A DNA stretch of 34,452 bases from Pseudomonadota bacterium (GTDB lineage: Bacteria; Desulfobacterota; WTBG01; CAIYCZ01; CAIRTM01), in assembly GCA_024640785.1 (NCBI GenBank), contig JAHEEI010000008.1, positions 1-34,452 on the forward strand, read 5' to 3'. Positions 1 to 8,174 of the stretch are shown here, one piece after another. A model generated the notes under the pieces. The model was not told where the DNA came from. It made no database searches and saw only the letters and a list, made by a program, of their open reading frames with translations. Every line of letters begins with the position of its first letter. The first letter of the stretch is position 1. The translations under genes and the position numbers were made by a program.

Positions 1-350
1 TGTGCTATCCGGTCGCCCCTTTTAACAGAAAACAGTTCGTCACCCAGGTTGATTAGTATGATCTTAATCTCTCCTCTGTAGTCGGCATCAAAGGTTCCGG
101 GTGAATTCAGAAGTCCGATTCCATTTTTTATGGCCAGTCCGCTTCGTGGTCTTATCTGGGCTTCTATTCCCGGCGGCAATGCAATTGCAATGCCGGTTGG
201 GAGGAGAGCTCTTTTCCCCGGCGCGATTACAACCTCTTCTTCAACGGCGGCAAAAATATCCATGCCGGCTGAATGGGGAGTCATATGTTTTGGAAGAGGG
301 ATATCTTCACAGCCTTCCAGATTTTTTACCATGATCTCAATTTTTCTCAA
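1..350 (-). CDS. dut: dUTP diphosphatase (dUTPase), 3' end cut by window edge
   Basis: Hydrolyses dUTP to dUMP and pyrophosphate, keeping uracil out of DNA and supplying dUMP for thymidylate synthesis. My reading of the minus strand gives the trimeric dUTPase signatures in order: [17 protein letters not shown] (motif 1), PRSGLA (motif 2) and [10 protein letters not shown] (motif 3, with the catalytic Asp). The C-terminal P-loop-like motif lies beyond base 1. Two starts are possible: ATG at 332, or an in-frame TTG at 350 preceded by AAAGG nine bases upstream. I prefer the TTG because it restores the basic first beta strand ([10 protein letters not shown]) usual in the family. It lies about 100 bp downstream of the lytic transglycosylase gene on the same strand and could be cotranscribed with it. 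Confidence 0.9.
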   Translation of the reverse strand, partial: MRKIEIMVKNLEGCEDIPLPKHMTPHSAGMDIFAAVEEEVVIAPGKRALLPTGIAIALPPGIEAQIRPRSGLAIKNGIGLLNSPGTFDADYRGEIKIILINLGDELFSVKRGDRIA

Positions 351-452
351 CTTACTTTTCCTTTATAAAATTGATTATTTAACAAATTTAAATACTTTCG
401 GAATCAGAAATCCTTTATACTTTTTAAACGCCAAAATCCGCTTCCCGAATTC

Positions 453-1013
453 TCACCTGTACTTTTTCATCAGTCTAAGAACCTTGACGATATAATTCTG
501 CGTCTCTTCAAAGGGAGGAACGCCGTTGCTTATTTCAACAGCGCTTTCTCCCGCATTGTATGCTGCCAGGGCAAGCTTAACATTTCCTTCATATTTTTTA
601 ATCAGATAACTCACATGGCGTATACCCCCATCAAGGTTCTGCTTTGGATCGAAGGAATCCTTAACAGAAAGATCTTTTGCTTTTTCCGGCATCAGCTGCA
701 TCAGCCCTATTGCCCCTTTTTTTGAGACAGCATAGGGATCAAAATTTGATTCTGTTTTGACCATTGCTTTTATAAATGAAGTTTCAACACCATATTTTTC
801 ACACAGCGCATTTATGATGCCGTCATATTTTCTTTCCTGTGACTGAGCTTTACTTTCTTTTCTCAATAATCTATATTTTGCACTGGTAGGCATATTGGTA
901 AAGTGAACAACACCTTTCTCATCAACATACTTATAGATATCTGCGCCCGTTTTCCCAACAATGGTAAAAAATAAGGTTATGCTGCTTAGAACAATAATGG
1001 CCGATTTTATCAT
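453..1013 (-). CDS. Lytic transglycosylase with N-terminal DUF4124 domain
   Basis: A 186-residue exported protein that probably cleaves peptidoglycan glycan strands in the periplasm. Residues 1-24 look like a signal peptide (hydrophobic run ending near GADIYKY). Residues 25-42 hold the DUF4124 hallmark DIYKYVDEKGVVHFTN. Residues 65-180 are a family 1 SLT domain with KTESNFDPYA (catalytic Glu near position 88), GLMQLMP and AAYNAGE, all strongly conserved in soluble lytic transglycosylases of the Slt/MltC type. Its ATG overlaps the stop of the inositol-monophosphatase-like gene (ATGA at 1010-1013), so the two are translationally coupled. The in vivo role (remodelling, or opening gaps for envelope machines) is not shown by the sequence. 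Confidence 0.93.
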   Translation of the reverse strand: MIKSAIIVLSSITLFFTIVGKTGADIYKYVDEKGVVHFTNMPTSAKYRLLRKESKAQSQERKYDGIINALCEKYGVETSFIKAMVKTESNFDPYAVSKKGAIGLMQLMPEKAKDLSVKDSFDPKQNLDGGIRHVSYLIKKYEGNVKLALAAYNAGESAVEISNGVPPFEETQNYIVKVLRLMKKYR

Positions 1014-1807
1014 CCTTTAAAGGACCCCTTTCTGATAACATTGATCATTTCATCATGGATTAAAAAATTTGAAGCAAGCACATCGCCCCTTTTAAGATTA
1101 AGCTGTTTGCCGTCAAATCCGGTTGCTCTTCCGCCTGCTTCCTGAACGATTAAAGCACCCGCAGCAATATCCCAGGGCTTCAACTTCATCTCCCAAAAAC
1201 CGTCAAAACGTCCCATGGCCACATAACAGAGGTCCAGAGCTGCAGAACCATCCCGCCTTACAGCCTGTGCTGTTTTTAAAAAGCCCACCAGAAAGGTCAA
1301 AATATCATCCGAACTTTTCCGAACATCATAAGGAAACCCGGTGCAGACCATCGCTTTGTCAAGCCTTGCTGTTGACGATGTTTTTATTCTCTCATTGTTA
1401 AGAAAAGCACCTTTGTTTCGTTCTGCTGAAAAAAGCTCCTCATGCATGGGGTCATAAACCGCGCCCCAGACAATTTTTCTATCATATTCAAGAGCTAGAG
1501 AAACACAGAAAACCGGGTACCCGTGGGCATAATTTGTGGTACCATCCAAAGGATCAAGGATCCACCTCCAGGCTGAACCCGAATCACAGCTACCGCCCTC
1601 TTCTGCAAGAATATCATAATTCGGCAGTTTTTCTTTTAGAAAACCAACGATTATATTTTCAGAAAGACGGTCCATTTCTGTAACAAGGTCTATTTCACCC
1701 TTAAACGAGATATTTTTAACCCTTCCAAAGCCCTGTTTAAGGACATCACCGCCCTTTCTTACTGCCAGGATACCTGCCTCGATTACTTTTTTATCTACTA
1801 TTTTAAT
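1010..1807 (-). CDS. Inositol monophosphatase family protein, non-canonical start
   Basis: A Mg-dependent sugar/inositol phosphate phosphatase of the IMPase/FBPase superfamily. From the first ATG (1675) the protein is 221 aa and lacks the family N-terminus. The frame stays open upstream and encodes a typical first helix (EAGILAVRKGGDVLKQGFGR) followed by KGEIDLVTEMD, the conserved metal-site motif. Other motifs are LAEEGG (metal Glu), DPLDGTTN and KPWDIAAG. With the extension the length is about 265 aa, normal for SuhB-like enzymes. The extended frame has no ATG, GTG or TTG. A strong AAAGGAG lies at 1811-1817, followed by in-frame ATT (1807) and ATA (1801). I give the ATT, which lies 5 nt after AAAGG, but ATA at 9 nt after GGAG is possible. 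The lytic transglycosylase gene overlaps its stop. Confidence 0.85.
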   Translation of the reverse strand: MKIVDKKVIEAGILAVRKGGDVLKQGFGRVKNISFKGEIDLVTEMDRLSENIIVGFLKEKLPNYDILAEEGGSCDSGSAWRWILDPLDGTTNYAHGYPVFCVSLALEYDRKIVWGAVYDPMHEELFSAERNKGAFLNNERIKTSSTARLDKAMVCTGFPYDVRKSSDDILTFLVGFLKTAQAVRRDGSAALDLCYVAMGRFDGFWEMKLKPWDIAAGALIVQEAGGRATGFDGKQLNLKRGDVLASNFLIHDEMINVIRKGSFKG

Positions 1808-1810
1808 GTG

Positions 1811-1817
1811 CTCCTTT
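1811..1817 (-). promoter_or_regulatory. Ribosome binding site for the IMPase gene
   Basis: AAAGGAG on the minus strand, close to a perfect Shine-Dalgarno match. It stands directly before the extended IMPase reading frame and 136 bases before the first ATG, so it argues for an unusual start codon at 1807 or 1801 rather than for ATG at 1675. Confidence 0.7.
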
Positions 1818-1926
1818 AATTTTTTTGAAGTGAATTAGTAGTATCACAAATCCGGCAATTAATAAAGGTTTGCGATTATCAGCTTTAACCATATAAAAAA
1901 TGAACTAATGTTATATTGAATATAAA

Positions 1927-1955
1927 TTGACTTCCAGAAGAACTTGTTTTATAAA
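1927..1955 (+). promoter_or_regulatory. Sigma-70-type promoter of metK
   Basis: TTGACT at 1927-1932 and TATAAA at 1950-1955, separated by exactly 17 bp. The inferred start lies near 1962 and gives a leader of about 35 nt, too short for a SAM riboswitch. Confidence 0.75.
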
Positions 1956-1997
1956 TAATTTTAATCCGTTCAATTTTTTAGAAAGGCAGGACATATT

Positions 1998-3161
1998 ATG
2001 TCAATGACAAATTATTTATTCTCCTCTGAATCAATCACAGAAGGACATCCTGACAAAATAGCCGATCGTATCTCCGATTCCGTGCTTGACGCGATAATGG
2101 CTCAGGACACAAAATGCCGGGTTGCCTGCGAAACGCTGGTAACAACAGGTATGGCATTAATAGCCGGAGAAATAACCACAGACTGCTACGTGCATCTTCC
2201 TGACATTGTAAGGTCGGCAATAAAGGATATCGGTTACTGCGACTCATCTATGGGTTTTGACTGGGAAACCTGCGCGGTCTTGAATTCTCTGGATAAGCAG
2301 TCTCCTGATATCGCCATGGGCGTTGATAGTTCAGAAGCTCATGAGCAGGGTGCGGGTGATCAGGGCCTGATGTTCGGTTTCGCCTGTAATGAGACCCCGG
2401 AACTGATGCCCATGCCGATCCACTACGCACATGGTCTGACAAAAAAACTGGCTGAGGTGAGAAAGAACGGAACACTGGGTTTTCTCCGCCCTGATGGAAA
2501 ATCCCAGGTAACTATAGAATATCAGGAGAAAAAACCGATTCGTATTGATACCGTTGTTATTGCATCACAGCACTCTCCTGAGGTTACAAATGAGACTATC
2601 CGGGAAGGGATTATTGAAGAAGTCATTAAAAAAATAATTCCTGCAGACCTGATGGACGACAAAACAAAGTTTCACATCAACGCAACCGGACGTTTTGTCG
2701 TCGGTGGACCCCAGGGAGACTGCGGACTGACCGGACGTAAAATAATAGCTGATACCTACGGCGGACAGGGCAGCCATGGCGGCGGCGCTTTTTCAGGAAA
2801 AGATCCGTCAAAGGTTGACCGATCAGCATCATATATGGCACGCTATGCAGCCAAAAACATCGTTGCTGCAGGACTGGCTACCCACTGTGAAGTCCAGCTG
2901 GCATACGCTATCGGTGTTGCACAGCCTGTTTCTGTAATGATCAACACCTATGGAACCAGCGTCATTGAACCTGACCGGATTGCTGAAATCACAAATGAAA
3001 TTTTTGATTTCAGGCCGGCAGAAATAATCAAAAAACTTGATCTGTTACGTCCTATTTATACGCCGACTTCAGCCTACGGTCATTTCGGGCGTGAAGGAGA
3101 CGGCTTTACTTGGGAGAAAACAGACATGGCTGATACTCTGAGACAAAAAGCAGGTATTTAG
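1998..3161 (+). CDS. metK: S-adenosylmethionine synthetase
   Basis: Makes S-adenosylmethionine from methionine and ATP in the cytosol, with release of phosphate and pyrophosphate. The 387-residue length is normal for bacterial MetK. N-terminal [19 protein letters not shown] carries the ATP/metal-binding His and Asp. [12 protein letters not shown] is the central signature hexapeptide region, and [17 protein letters not shown] is the second signature with the catalytic Lys and Asp. The ATG at 1998 follows GAAAGGCAGG at good spacing. The gene has its own promoter (1927-1955) and terminator (3197-3232), so it looks monocistronic. The partner enzyme that removes the methylation by-product, AhcY, lies 11 kb away on the other strand. 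Confidence 0.98.
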   Translation: MSMTNYLFSSESITEGHPDKIADRISDSVLDAIMAQDTKCRVACETLVTTGMALIAGEITTDCYVHLPDIVRSAIKDIGYCDSSMGFDWETCAVLNSLDKQSPDIAMGVDSSEAHEQGAGDQGLMFGFACNETPELMPMPIHYAHGLTKKLAEVRKNGTLGFLRPDGKSQVTIEYQEKKPIRIDTVVIASQHSPEVTNETIREGIIEEVIKKIIPADLMDDKTKFHINATGRFVVGGPQGDCGLTGRKIIADTYGGQGSHGGGAFSGKDPSKVDRSASYMARYAAKNIVAAGLATHCEVQLAYAIGVAQPVSVMINTYGTSVIEPDRIAEITNEIFDFRPAEIIKKLDLLRPIYTPTSAYGHFGREGDGFTWEKTDMADTLRQKAGI

Positions 3162-3196
3162 TTCTTCTTGCAAGTTAAATTTAGTTAAGCTATTTC

Positions 3197-3232
3197 ATAA
3201 GGGACTCAAAAATTAATTTTTGAGTCCCTTAT
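3197..3232. terminator. Palindromic terminator after metK
   Basis: An almost uninterrupted palindrome: AAGGGACTCAAAAATTA pairs with TAATTTTTGAGTCCCTT, 36 bp after the metK stop. The arms run into each other with AT-rich centre and end in TTATT. It separates metK from asnB. Confidence 0.75.
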
Positions 3233-3312
3233 TATTTAAAAACAAAACTTTCTTCGCTTTACAGGGGAATGGAAAGGCTAAAAAAACAGTTGCTTAGCTG
3301 TAGCTGAAAATC

Positions 3313-5223
3313 ATGTGCGGAATTTGCGGAAAAATCCATTTTGAAAAAACAAGAAAACCAGACCCTGATCTTTTAAGGAAGATGACTTCTGTGCTTAACC
3401 ACCGAGGGCCGGATGACAGCGGCATTTACACAGACGGCAGGGTGGGTTTGGGTCATCAACGCCTCAGTATTATTGATCTTTCCGCCGCAGGTCATCAACC
3501 CATGGCGAATGAAGACAATTCCATCCATATCATATTTAATGGTGAAATATATAATTTTGAAGAGCTGCGAAAAGATTTGGGGGGAAAGGGTCACCTATTC
3601 AAATCATACACAGACACAGAAGTCATCCTTCACCTTTATGAAGAAGAAGGAACAGCCTGTGTTAAAAACCTAAGGGGGATGTTTGCCTTTGCCATCTGGG
3701 ACAGCAACAGGGATATGCTTTTTATATCCCGTGACAGAGCTGGGAAAAAACCGCTGGTCTATACAACCGCGGATAACAGTCTGATTTTTGCTTCCGAAAT
3801 AAAATCACTGCTTCAGGATCCGGCCGTTATCCCTGAGGTAGAAAATGAAGCCTTGCATCACTTCCTTACCTACCAGTATGTGCCCGGTCCCCTGACCATC
3901 TTTAAGAATATTAAAAAACTACCGCCTGCCCACTCCCTGATATTAAAAAACGGGAATATTACCCTGGAACGCTACTGGAATCTTTCATACCAAAAAGACC
4001 CGGACTGCAAAAACATAGAAGCCTGCTGTGAAAAACTGCTACATGTTTTTACAGATGCGGTCAAAACAAGGCTCAGAAGCGATGTGCCTCTTGGCGCGTT
4101 CTTAAGCGGCGGGATCGACTCAAGTGCTACTGTCGCTGTTATGAGTAATCTCATGGACAGACCGGTTAAAACCTTTACTATCGGCTTTGAAGAATCTGAC
4201 TATAATGAACTGCCCTATGCAAAGCGTATTGCTGAAAGATATAAGACTGAGCATACGGAATTTGTGGTAAAACCGGATGCAGTTAAAATACTTCCAAAAC
4301 TTGTATGGCATTATGATGAACCCTATGCTGATCCTTCGGCAATACCCACCTATTATGTGTCAAAACTCACGCGCGAACATGTAACTGTTGCTTTAAGCGG
4401 AGACGGGGCAGACGAATCCTTTGCCGGATATGAAAGATATGCGGCAAACCAGCTGGCCGCATATTATGAAAAAATCCCTAAAACATTCCGTGAAAATATC
4501 ATAAAGAAAATTGCCAACCTTTTTCCATACCGGGAGAACCGCTGGAGCATTACCCGGCGTTTAAAAAGGTTTATAAATGGTGTTCGGGACACCAAGGAAA
4601 GAAGGTATATCCAGTGGTTCTGCTATTTTAACAACGAGATGAAAAACACCCTTTATACTGACAGCTTCAGAAACAGCGTAGCATCTTTTGATTCCATTAA
4701 CTTTACAGCAGACCTTTATTCGCAGAGCGATGCGCAGAACCTGGTAGACAAGACTCTCTTTGTGGACGTAAACTCTTATCTTCCCTATGATCTTCTTGCA
4801 AAGATGGATATTGCAAGCATGGCAAACTCCCTTGAAGCCCGGTCTCCCTTTCTGGATCACAAGGTAATGGAATTTGCAGCATCAATACCGGCAAATTTTA
4901 AGCTTCACGGCATACAGACAAAATATCTCCTGAAAAAAGCTTTTGAACCCCTGCTTCCAAAGAAGATCTTATCCCGTAAAAAAATGGGTTTTGGGGTTCC
5001 CCTTAACAGATGGTTTTGCCAGGACTTAAAGCAGCCGGCCTATGATATCCTTTTAGACAAAAAAACTTTGGAACGCGGCTATTTTAAAAGAAATGAAGTA
5101 AAAAAACTCCTTGACGAACATGTCGCCCTGAAGGAAGATAACAGTTACAGGATATGGGCACTTTTCTGGCTCGAGCTCTGGCACAGGACGTTTATTGACA
5201 AGAGAGAAACAATTGGAGTTTAA
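3313..5223 (+). CDS. asnB: Asparagine synthetase (glutamine-hydrolysing)
   Basis: Transfers ammonia from glutamine to a beta-aspartyl-AMP intermediate to form asparagine. Residue 2 is the Cys nucleophile of the class II amidotransferase domain (MCGICGK); NHRGPDDSG, GHQRLSIIDLS and FNGEIYNFEELR follow, as in all AsnB proteins. The synthetase domain begins near residue 225 and has the pyrophosphate loop LSGGIDSSATVAV at about 264 and ALSGDGADESFAGYERY. At 636 aa it is longer than E. coli AsnB (about 554 aa) and matches the longer type often found in exopolysaccharide or exosortase gene clusters. No such cluster is visible here, so a biosynthetic role is the simplest reading. The start is fixed by the need for Cys at position 2; the upstream ribosome site is weak. 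Confidence 0.95.
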   Translation: MCGICGKIHFEKTRKPDPDLLRKMTSVLNHRGPDDSGIYTDGRVGLGHQRLSIIDLSAAGHQPMANEDNSIHIIFNGEIYNFEELRKDLGGKGHLFKSYTDTEVILHLYEEEGTACVKNLRGMFAFAIWDSNRDMLFISRDRAGKKPLVYTTADNSLIFASEIKSLLQDPAVIPEVENEALHHFLTYQYVPGPLTIFKNIKKLPPAHSLILKNGNITLERYWNLSYQKDPDCKNIEACCEKLLHVFTDAVKTRLRSDVPLGAFLSGGIDSSATVAVMSNLMDRPVKTFTIGFEESDYNELPYAKRIAERYKTEHTEFVVKPDAVKILPKLVWHYDEPYADPSAIPTYYVSKLTREHVTVALSGDGADESFAGYERYAANQLAAYYEKIPKTFRENIIKKIANLFPYRENRWSITRRLKRFINGVRDTKERRYIQWFCYFNNEMKNTLYTDSFRNSVASFDSINFTADLYSQSDAQNLVDKTLFVDVNSYLPYDLLAKMDIASMANSLEARSPFLDHKVMEFAASIPANFKLHGIQTKYLLKKAFEPLLPKKILSRKKMGFGVPLNRWFCQDLKQPAYDILLDKKTLERGYFKRNEVKKLLDEHVALKEDNSYRIWALFWLELWHRTFIDKRETIGV

Positions 5224-5301
5224 TAATTGCATCAGGTTAAAAAATTCAGGAACTTTAGGCAAATAAATAATTTTTATTAATAACAATATTTGGAGGTCAA
5301 C

Positions 5302-5952
5302 ATGAAAAAAACCATATTACTACTTTGTATGATTTTTGCTCTGGCACTCTCAGGCTGTGCGACAGACACACAGCAGAAAAAAGGAAGAGTTGTGGGTGCC
5401 GCCCTTGGAACCGTTGTTGGCGCCGGCGTGGGTTATGCCATCGGTGGCGGCAAGGGAGCAGCTATTGGGGCTGGTTCCGGTTTGTTAGTGGGAGGGCTGA
5501 CCGGCGATCGAATCGGCAAGTATATGGATAACCAGGAAGCAGAAATGCGTCAGGCTCTGGCAGAGGTCGAATCCGCAAGCATCCAGAGGGAGCAGGATAT
5601 TTTAGCAATAACTTTTAAAAGTGATTTTTCTTTTGGTTTTGATTCCGCAATCATAAAACCGGGCGCCGAAGATGAGATTGCCCGTGTCGCCGAAGTTCTG
5701 ATAAAATACCCCCAGACCAACATCAGCATTGAAGGACATACGGACAGCAAGGGCACAGAAGAATATAATATGGATCTTTCCAGGAGGCGGGCTGAAGCAG
5801 TCAAAGACTCCCTTATCAGCCGGGGCATTTCATCTTCCCGTCTTCAAACAATTGGTTTTGGCGAATCAAAACCCGTGGCAACCAATGATACGGAAGCAGG
5901 AAGACAACAAAACAGGCGGGTGAGAATAGTTATTGCGCCGATCACCGCATAG
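5302..5952 (+). CDS. OmpA-family outer-membrane lipoprotein with glycine zipper
   Basis: A 216-residue Pal-like lipoprotein. The start is ATG 5302, ten bases after GGAGG at 5292; an upstream in-frame TTG at 5290 overlaps that site and is unlikely. Residues 1-19 are a lipoprotein signal with lipobox LSGC (Cys19). Residues 28-70 are a glycine-zipper segment rich in GxxxG (VVGAGVGYAIGGGKGAAIGA). Residues about 105-212 form an OmpA C-terminal domain with FGFDSAIIKP, NISIEGHTDSKG and LSRRRAEAVKDSL, the peptidoglycan (diaminopimelate) binding signature. It likely tethers the outer membrane to the wall. It follows asnB by 78 bp, without an obvious terminator between them. Confidence 0.93.
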   Translation: MKKTILLLCMIFALALSGCATDTQQKKGRVVGAALGTVVGAGVGYAIGGGKGAAIGAGSGLLVGGLTGDRIGKYMDNQEAEMRQALAEVESASIQREQDILAITFKSDFSFGFDSAIIKPGAEDEIARVAEVLIKYPQTNISIEGHTDSKGTEEYNMDLSRRRAEAVKDSLISRGISSSRLQTIGFGESKPVATNDTEAGRQQNRRVRIVIAPITA

Positions 5953-5978
5953 CTGATAAAAGTTGATAATGCTGTACG

Positions 5979-6015
5979 CTTTAAGTATGCCATTACAACT
6001 TTAAGCAACTTTAAG
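5979..6015 (+). repeat. Three CTTTAAG direct repeats in 10-bp phase
   Basis: CTTTAAG occurs at 5979-5985, 5999-6005 and 6009-6015, spaced 20 and 10 bp, that is on the same face of the helix. A related CTTAAG follows at 6027-6032. The block sits between the OmpA lipoprotein and archease genes. It may be a regulator site; this is inference from spacing only. Confidence 0.4.
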
Positions 6016-6032
6016 AACGTTAGGCGCTTAAG

Positions 6033-6449
6033 GTGAAAAAGTACGAGCAAACAGATCACACTGCAGACATCGGGCTTAGGATTTTCGGAAACAGCCTGCC
6101 GGCTCTGTTTGCAAATGCAGGTTATGCCTTATTTGACACTTTGACAGATATATTAAAGGTCAGCCCTGCCACAAAACAGGTTTTCCGTTTTCAGCGAGAT
6201 TCAGCAGAAGAACTGCTGGTTGAATGGATGGGAGCCCTGCTCTACACCTTTGAAACAGAAGACCTGCTTTTTAACAGATTTAACATTATATCCATTAATA
6301 AAAACTCTCTTTCTGCGGAAGCAGAAGGAGAGTTTTTTAATTCAGCTGTCCATACCATTAAAAACAGCGTTAAGGCCGTCACCTATCACAAGCTTAAAAT
6401 AGAAGAAAAAAACGGACGATGGCAGGCGGAGGTTGTGCTTGACATATAA
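6033..6449 (+). CDS. Archease, activator of RtcB RNA ligase
   Basis: A 138-residue archease (MTH1598/TM1083 family). Known archeases speed guanylylation and multiple turnover of the RtcB ligase, and the next gene is rtcB, 31 bp downstream. The family hallmarks are visible: N-terminal EQTDHTADIGLRIFG with the metal-binding Asp, ALFANAGYALFDTLTD, EELLVEWMGALLY, VKAVTYHKLKIE and the C-terminal VVLDI with the last conserved Asp. The start is GTG at 6033; no ATG exists at the N-terminus, and conserved sequence begins three residues in. The ribosome site (TAGG, 6021-6024) is weak. Confidence 0.95.
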   Translation: MKKYEQTDHTADIGLRIFGNSLPALFANAGYALFDTLTDILKVSPATKQVFRFQRDSAEELLVEWMGALLYTFETEDLLFNRFNIISINKNSLSAEAEGEFFNSAVHTIKNSVKAVTYHKLKIEEKNGRWQAEVVLDI

Positions 6450-6459
6450 TGCTTTAACC

Positions 6460-6475
6460 ACCCAAAACAATGGGT
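6460..6475 (+). repeat. Small hairpin before the rtcB start codon
   Basis: ACCCA (6460-6464), loop AAACAA, TGGGT (6471-6475), five bases before the rtcB ATG and where a Shine-Dalgarno would be expected. Translation could instead be coupled to archease, 31 bp upstream. Only five base pairs, so chance is possible. Confidence 0.3.
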
Positions 6476-6480
6476 AAAAA

Positions 6481-7932
6481 ATGTCTGACAAACCAATTTC
6501 TCTTGAAAAAATAGACGACACAAAATGGCGCATTGAAAAGTGCCGCGATATGAAAACCCACGGTATAATCTATGCCGATGAAAAAATGATTCCCTCGATA
6601 AAACAGGACGATAGTCTTTCACAGGTAACAAATGTTGCCTGTCTGCCGGGTATTGTGGGCCCGTCAATGGCCATGCCGGACATCCACTGCGGATATGGGT
6701 TCCCCATCGGCGGGGTGGCAGCTTTTGACCTGGATGAAGGCATCGTCTCTCCCGGCGGGGTTGGATACGATATCAACTGCGGGGTCAGGCTCTTTAAAAC
6801 AGCTCTTCAAAAAGAAGATATCTCGGAACACTTAAAAACCCTTGTTGACGGACTCTTCCTTAATATCCCTTCCGGTATCGGCTCAAAAAGAAAGGACCTA
6901 AAGCTCAGCAGCAAAGAGCTTGAAGAGGTCCTTGAAAACGGCGCTGCCTGGGCTGTAAAAAACGGGTTTGGCTCATACAACGATATCCTTCATATAGAGG
7001 ACCATGGAAAAATTGAAAAAGCAGACCCCTCTCTGGTTTCTGAAAAAGCCTATAAAAGAGGGCAGCCGCAGCTCGGCACCCTGGGTTCAGGTAACCATTT
7101 TGTTGAAATCGCTTTTATCGATGAAATATATGACGAAGAGACAGCTACTCAGCTGGGACTGAAGCAGGGACAGATCACCGTATCCGTCCATACCGGCTCA
7201 AGGGGACTCGGCTATCAGGTCTGTGACGACTCCATCAAAAAAATGCTGAAGGCCGCCCAAAAATATAATATCAACCTTCCGGACAGACAGCTGTGCTGCG
7301 CACCAGTCAATTCAAAAGAAGGGCAAAACTATCTTGCCGCAATGGCTTGCGCTGCAAATTATGCCTTTGCCAACCGGCAGATTATTGGACACTGGATAAG
7401 AGAAACCTTTGAGCAGGTCCTTGCAACAAATCCCCGCGACCTGAAAATGGAACTGATCTATGACGTCTGCCACAACATCGCAAAGATAGAAGAGCACCGG
7501 GTTGAAGGTAAAAAGAAAAAGGTCTGTGTCCACAGAAAAGGCGCTACCCGGGCCTTCCCCCCTGACCACTCCCAGATTCCGGATGACTACAAAAAAATCG
7601 GCCAGCCGATTTTGATCCCGGGAGACATGGGCAGATACTCACACTTGCTTATAGGCACTGAAAAAGCAATGGAAGAAACCTTCGGCAGCACCTGCCACGG
7701 GGCAGGAAGGTTAATGAGCAGAAATCAGGCCAAAAAAGCAGCCCGGGGAAGAGCCATATACCGGGAACTGGAAGACAGGGGCATTATTGTAAGTGCGGCC
7801 GGAAGATTCACCCTGGTTGAAGAAATGCCGGATGCCTACAAAGATGTGAACATGGTGGTTGATGTGGTTGCCAAAGCCGGTATCGCAAAAAAAGTCGCGC
7901 GCATGAAACCGCTGGGTGTGATTAAGGGATAA
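6481..7932 (+). CDS. rtcB: RNA-splicing ligase RtcB
   Basis: Joins RNA 2',3'-cyclic phosphate or 3'-phosphate ends to 5'-OH ends with GTP and Mn, for RNA repair or tRNA splicing. The 483-aa length is the archaeal/long type, not the E. coli type (about 408 aa). Metal and nucleotide motifs in order: GGVGYDINCGVR (Cys100), LGSGNHFVE (His206), SVHTGSRGLG (His237), DVCHNIA (His331), VHRKGATRAFPP (351-361), STCHGAGRLMSR with the likely guanylylated His406, and the C-terminal MKPLGVIKG, whose Lys lies where archaeal RtcB contacts GMP. Pairing of long RtcB with archease is the known archease-dependent arrangement. No ribosome site is seen; a small hairpin (6460-6475) occupies that place. Confidence 0.97.
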   Translation: MSDKPISLEKIDDTKWRIEKCRDMKTHGIIYADEKMIPSIKQDDSLSQVTNVACLPGIVGPSMAMPDIHCGYGFPIGGVAAFDLDEGIVSPGGVGYDINCGVRLFKTALQKEDISEHLKTLVDGLFLNIPSGIGSKRKDLKLSSKELEEVLENGAAWAVKNGFGSYNDILHIEDHGKIEKADPSLVSEKAYKRGQPQLGTLGSGNHFVEIAFIDEIYDEETATQLGLKQGQITVSVHTGSRGLGYQVCDDSIKKMLKAAQKYNINLPDRQLCCAPVNSKEGQNYLAAMACAANYAFANRQIIGHWIRETFEQVLATNPRDLKMELIYDVCHNIAKIEEHRVEGKKKKVCVHRKGATRAFPPDHSQIPDDYKKIGQPILIPGDMGRYSHLLIGTEKAMEETFGSTCHGAGRLMSRNQAKKAARGRAIYRELEDRGIIVSAAGRFTLVEEMPDAYKDVNMVVDVVAKAGIAKKVARMKPLGVIKG

Positions 7933-7999
7933 ATCAGCAGCAAAAAACCCCAATTCCTTTCAAAATCCTCGTTTACCTCTCAAAAAAGAAAAGATGAGA

Positions 8000-8063
8000 A
8001 ACAAACAATAAATAAAATTAAACGCAGTTTTTGTTTTTAATAGTGATTTAATTATTGTTTGTT
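8000..8063. repeat. 12-bp perfect inverted repeat upstream of a lipoprotein promoter
   Basis: AACAAACAATAA at 8000-8011 and its exact complement TTATTGTTTGTT at 8052-8063, enclosing 40 bp. The right arm ends three bases before the -35 box at 8067. A further 4-bp match (TAAA/TTTA) lies inside after one mismatch. No T-run follows, so it is not a standard terminator. It could be a two-site operator or activator site. Confidence 0.5.
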
Positions 8064-8066
8064 GTA

Positions 8067-8095
8067 TTGACACAGCTAATAATATAGGCTAATTT
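8067..8095 (+). promoter_or_regulatory. Promoter of the SlyB-like lipoprotein gene
   Basis: A perfect -35 TTGACA at 8067-8072, 17-bp spacer and -10 TAATTT at 8090-8095. It leaves a leader of roughly 75 nt before the ATG at 8175. Confidence 0.65.
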
Positions 8096-8174
8096 TATAG
8101 TTCTTACAGGCCTTTAACCCTTTTTCAATCCATAACAAAACTGGAACACCCTTTTTATATTCAAAGGAGGCATT

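Noticed and set aside
130-495. Plus-strand open frame of 121 codons
   Set aside because: It is the antisense shadow of dut; the minus strand carries all dUTPase motifs.
1123-1401. Plus-strand frame of 92 codons
   Set aside because: Lies wholly inside the IMPase gene, with low-complexity Pro/Leu-rich shadow sequence and no ribosome site.
1818-1997. SAM riboswitch upstream of metK
   Set aside because: The promoter is at 1927-1955, leaving a leader of about 35 nt with no conserved riboswitch elements.
3313-5223. Part of an exosortase/exopolysaccharide cluster because of the long AsnB
   Set aside because: Neighbours are metK and an OmpA lipoprotein; no exosortase, PEP-CTERM or polymerase gene is present.
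8000-8063. Rho-independent terminator after rtcB
   Set aside because: The 12-bp arms are 40 bp apart, A+T-rich and not followed by a T-run.
7933-8174. sRNA or tRNA gene in the rtcB-slyB-like gap
   Set aside because: No cloverleaf or terminator; the features are explained by an inverted repeat and a promoter.
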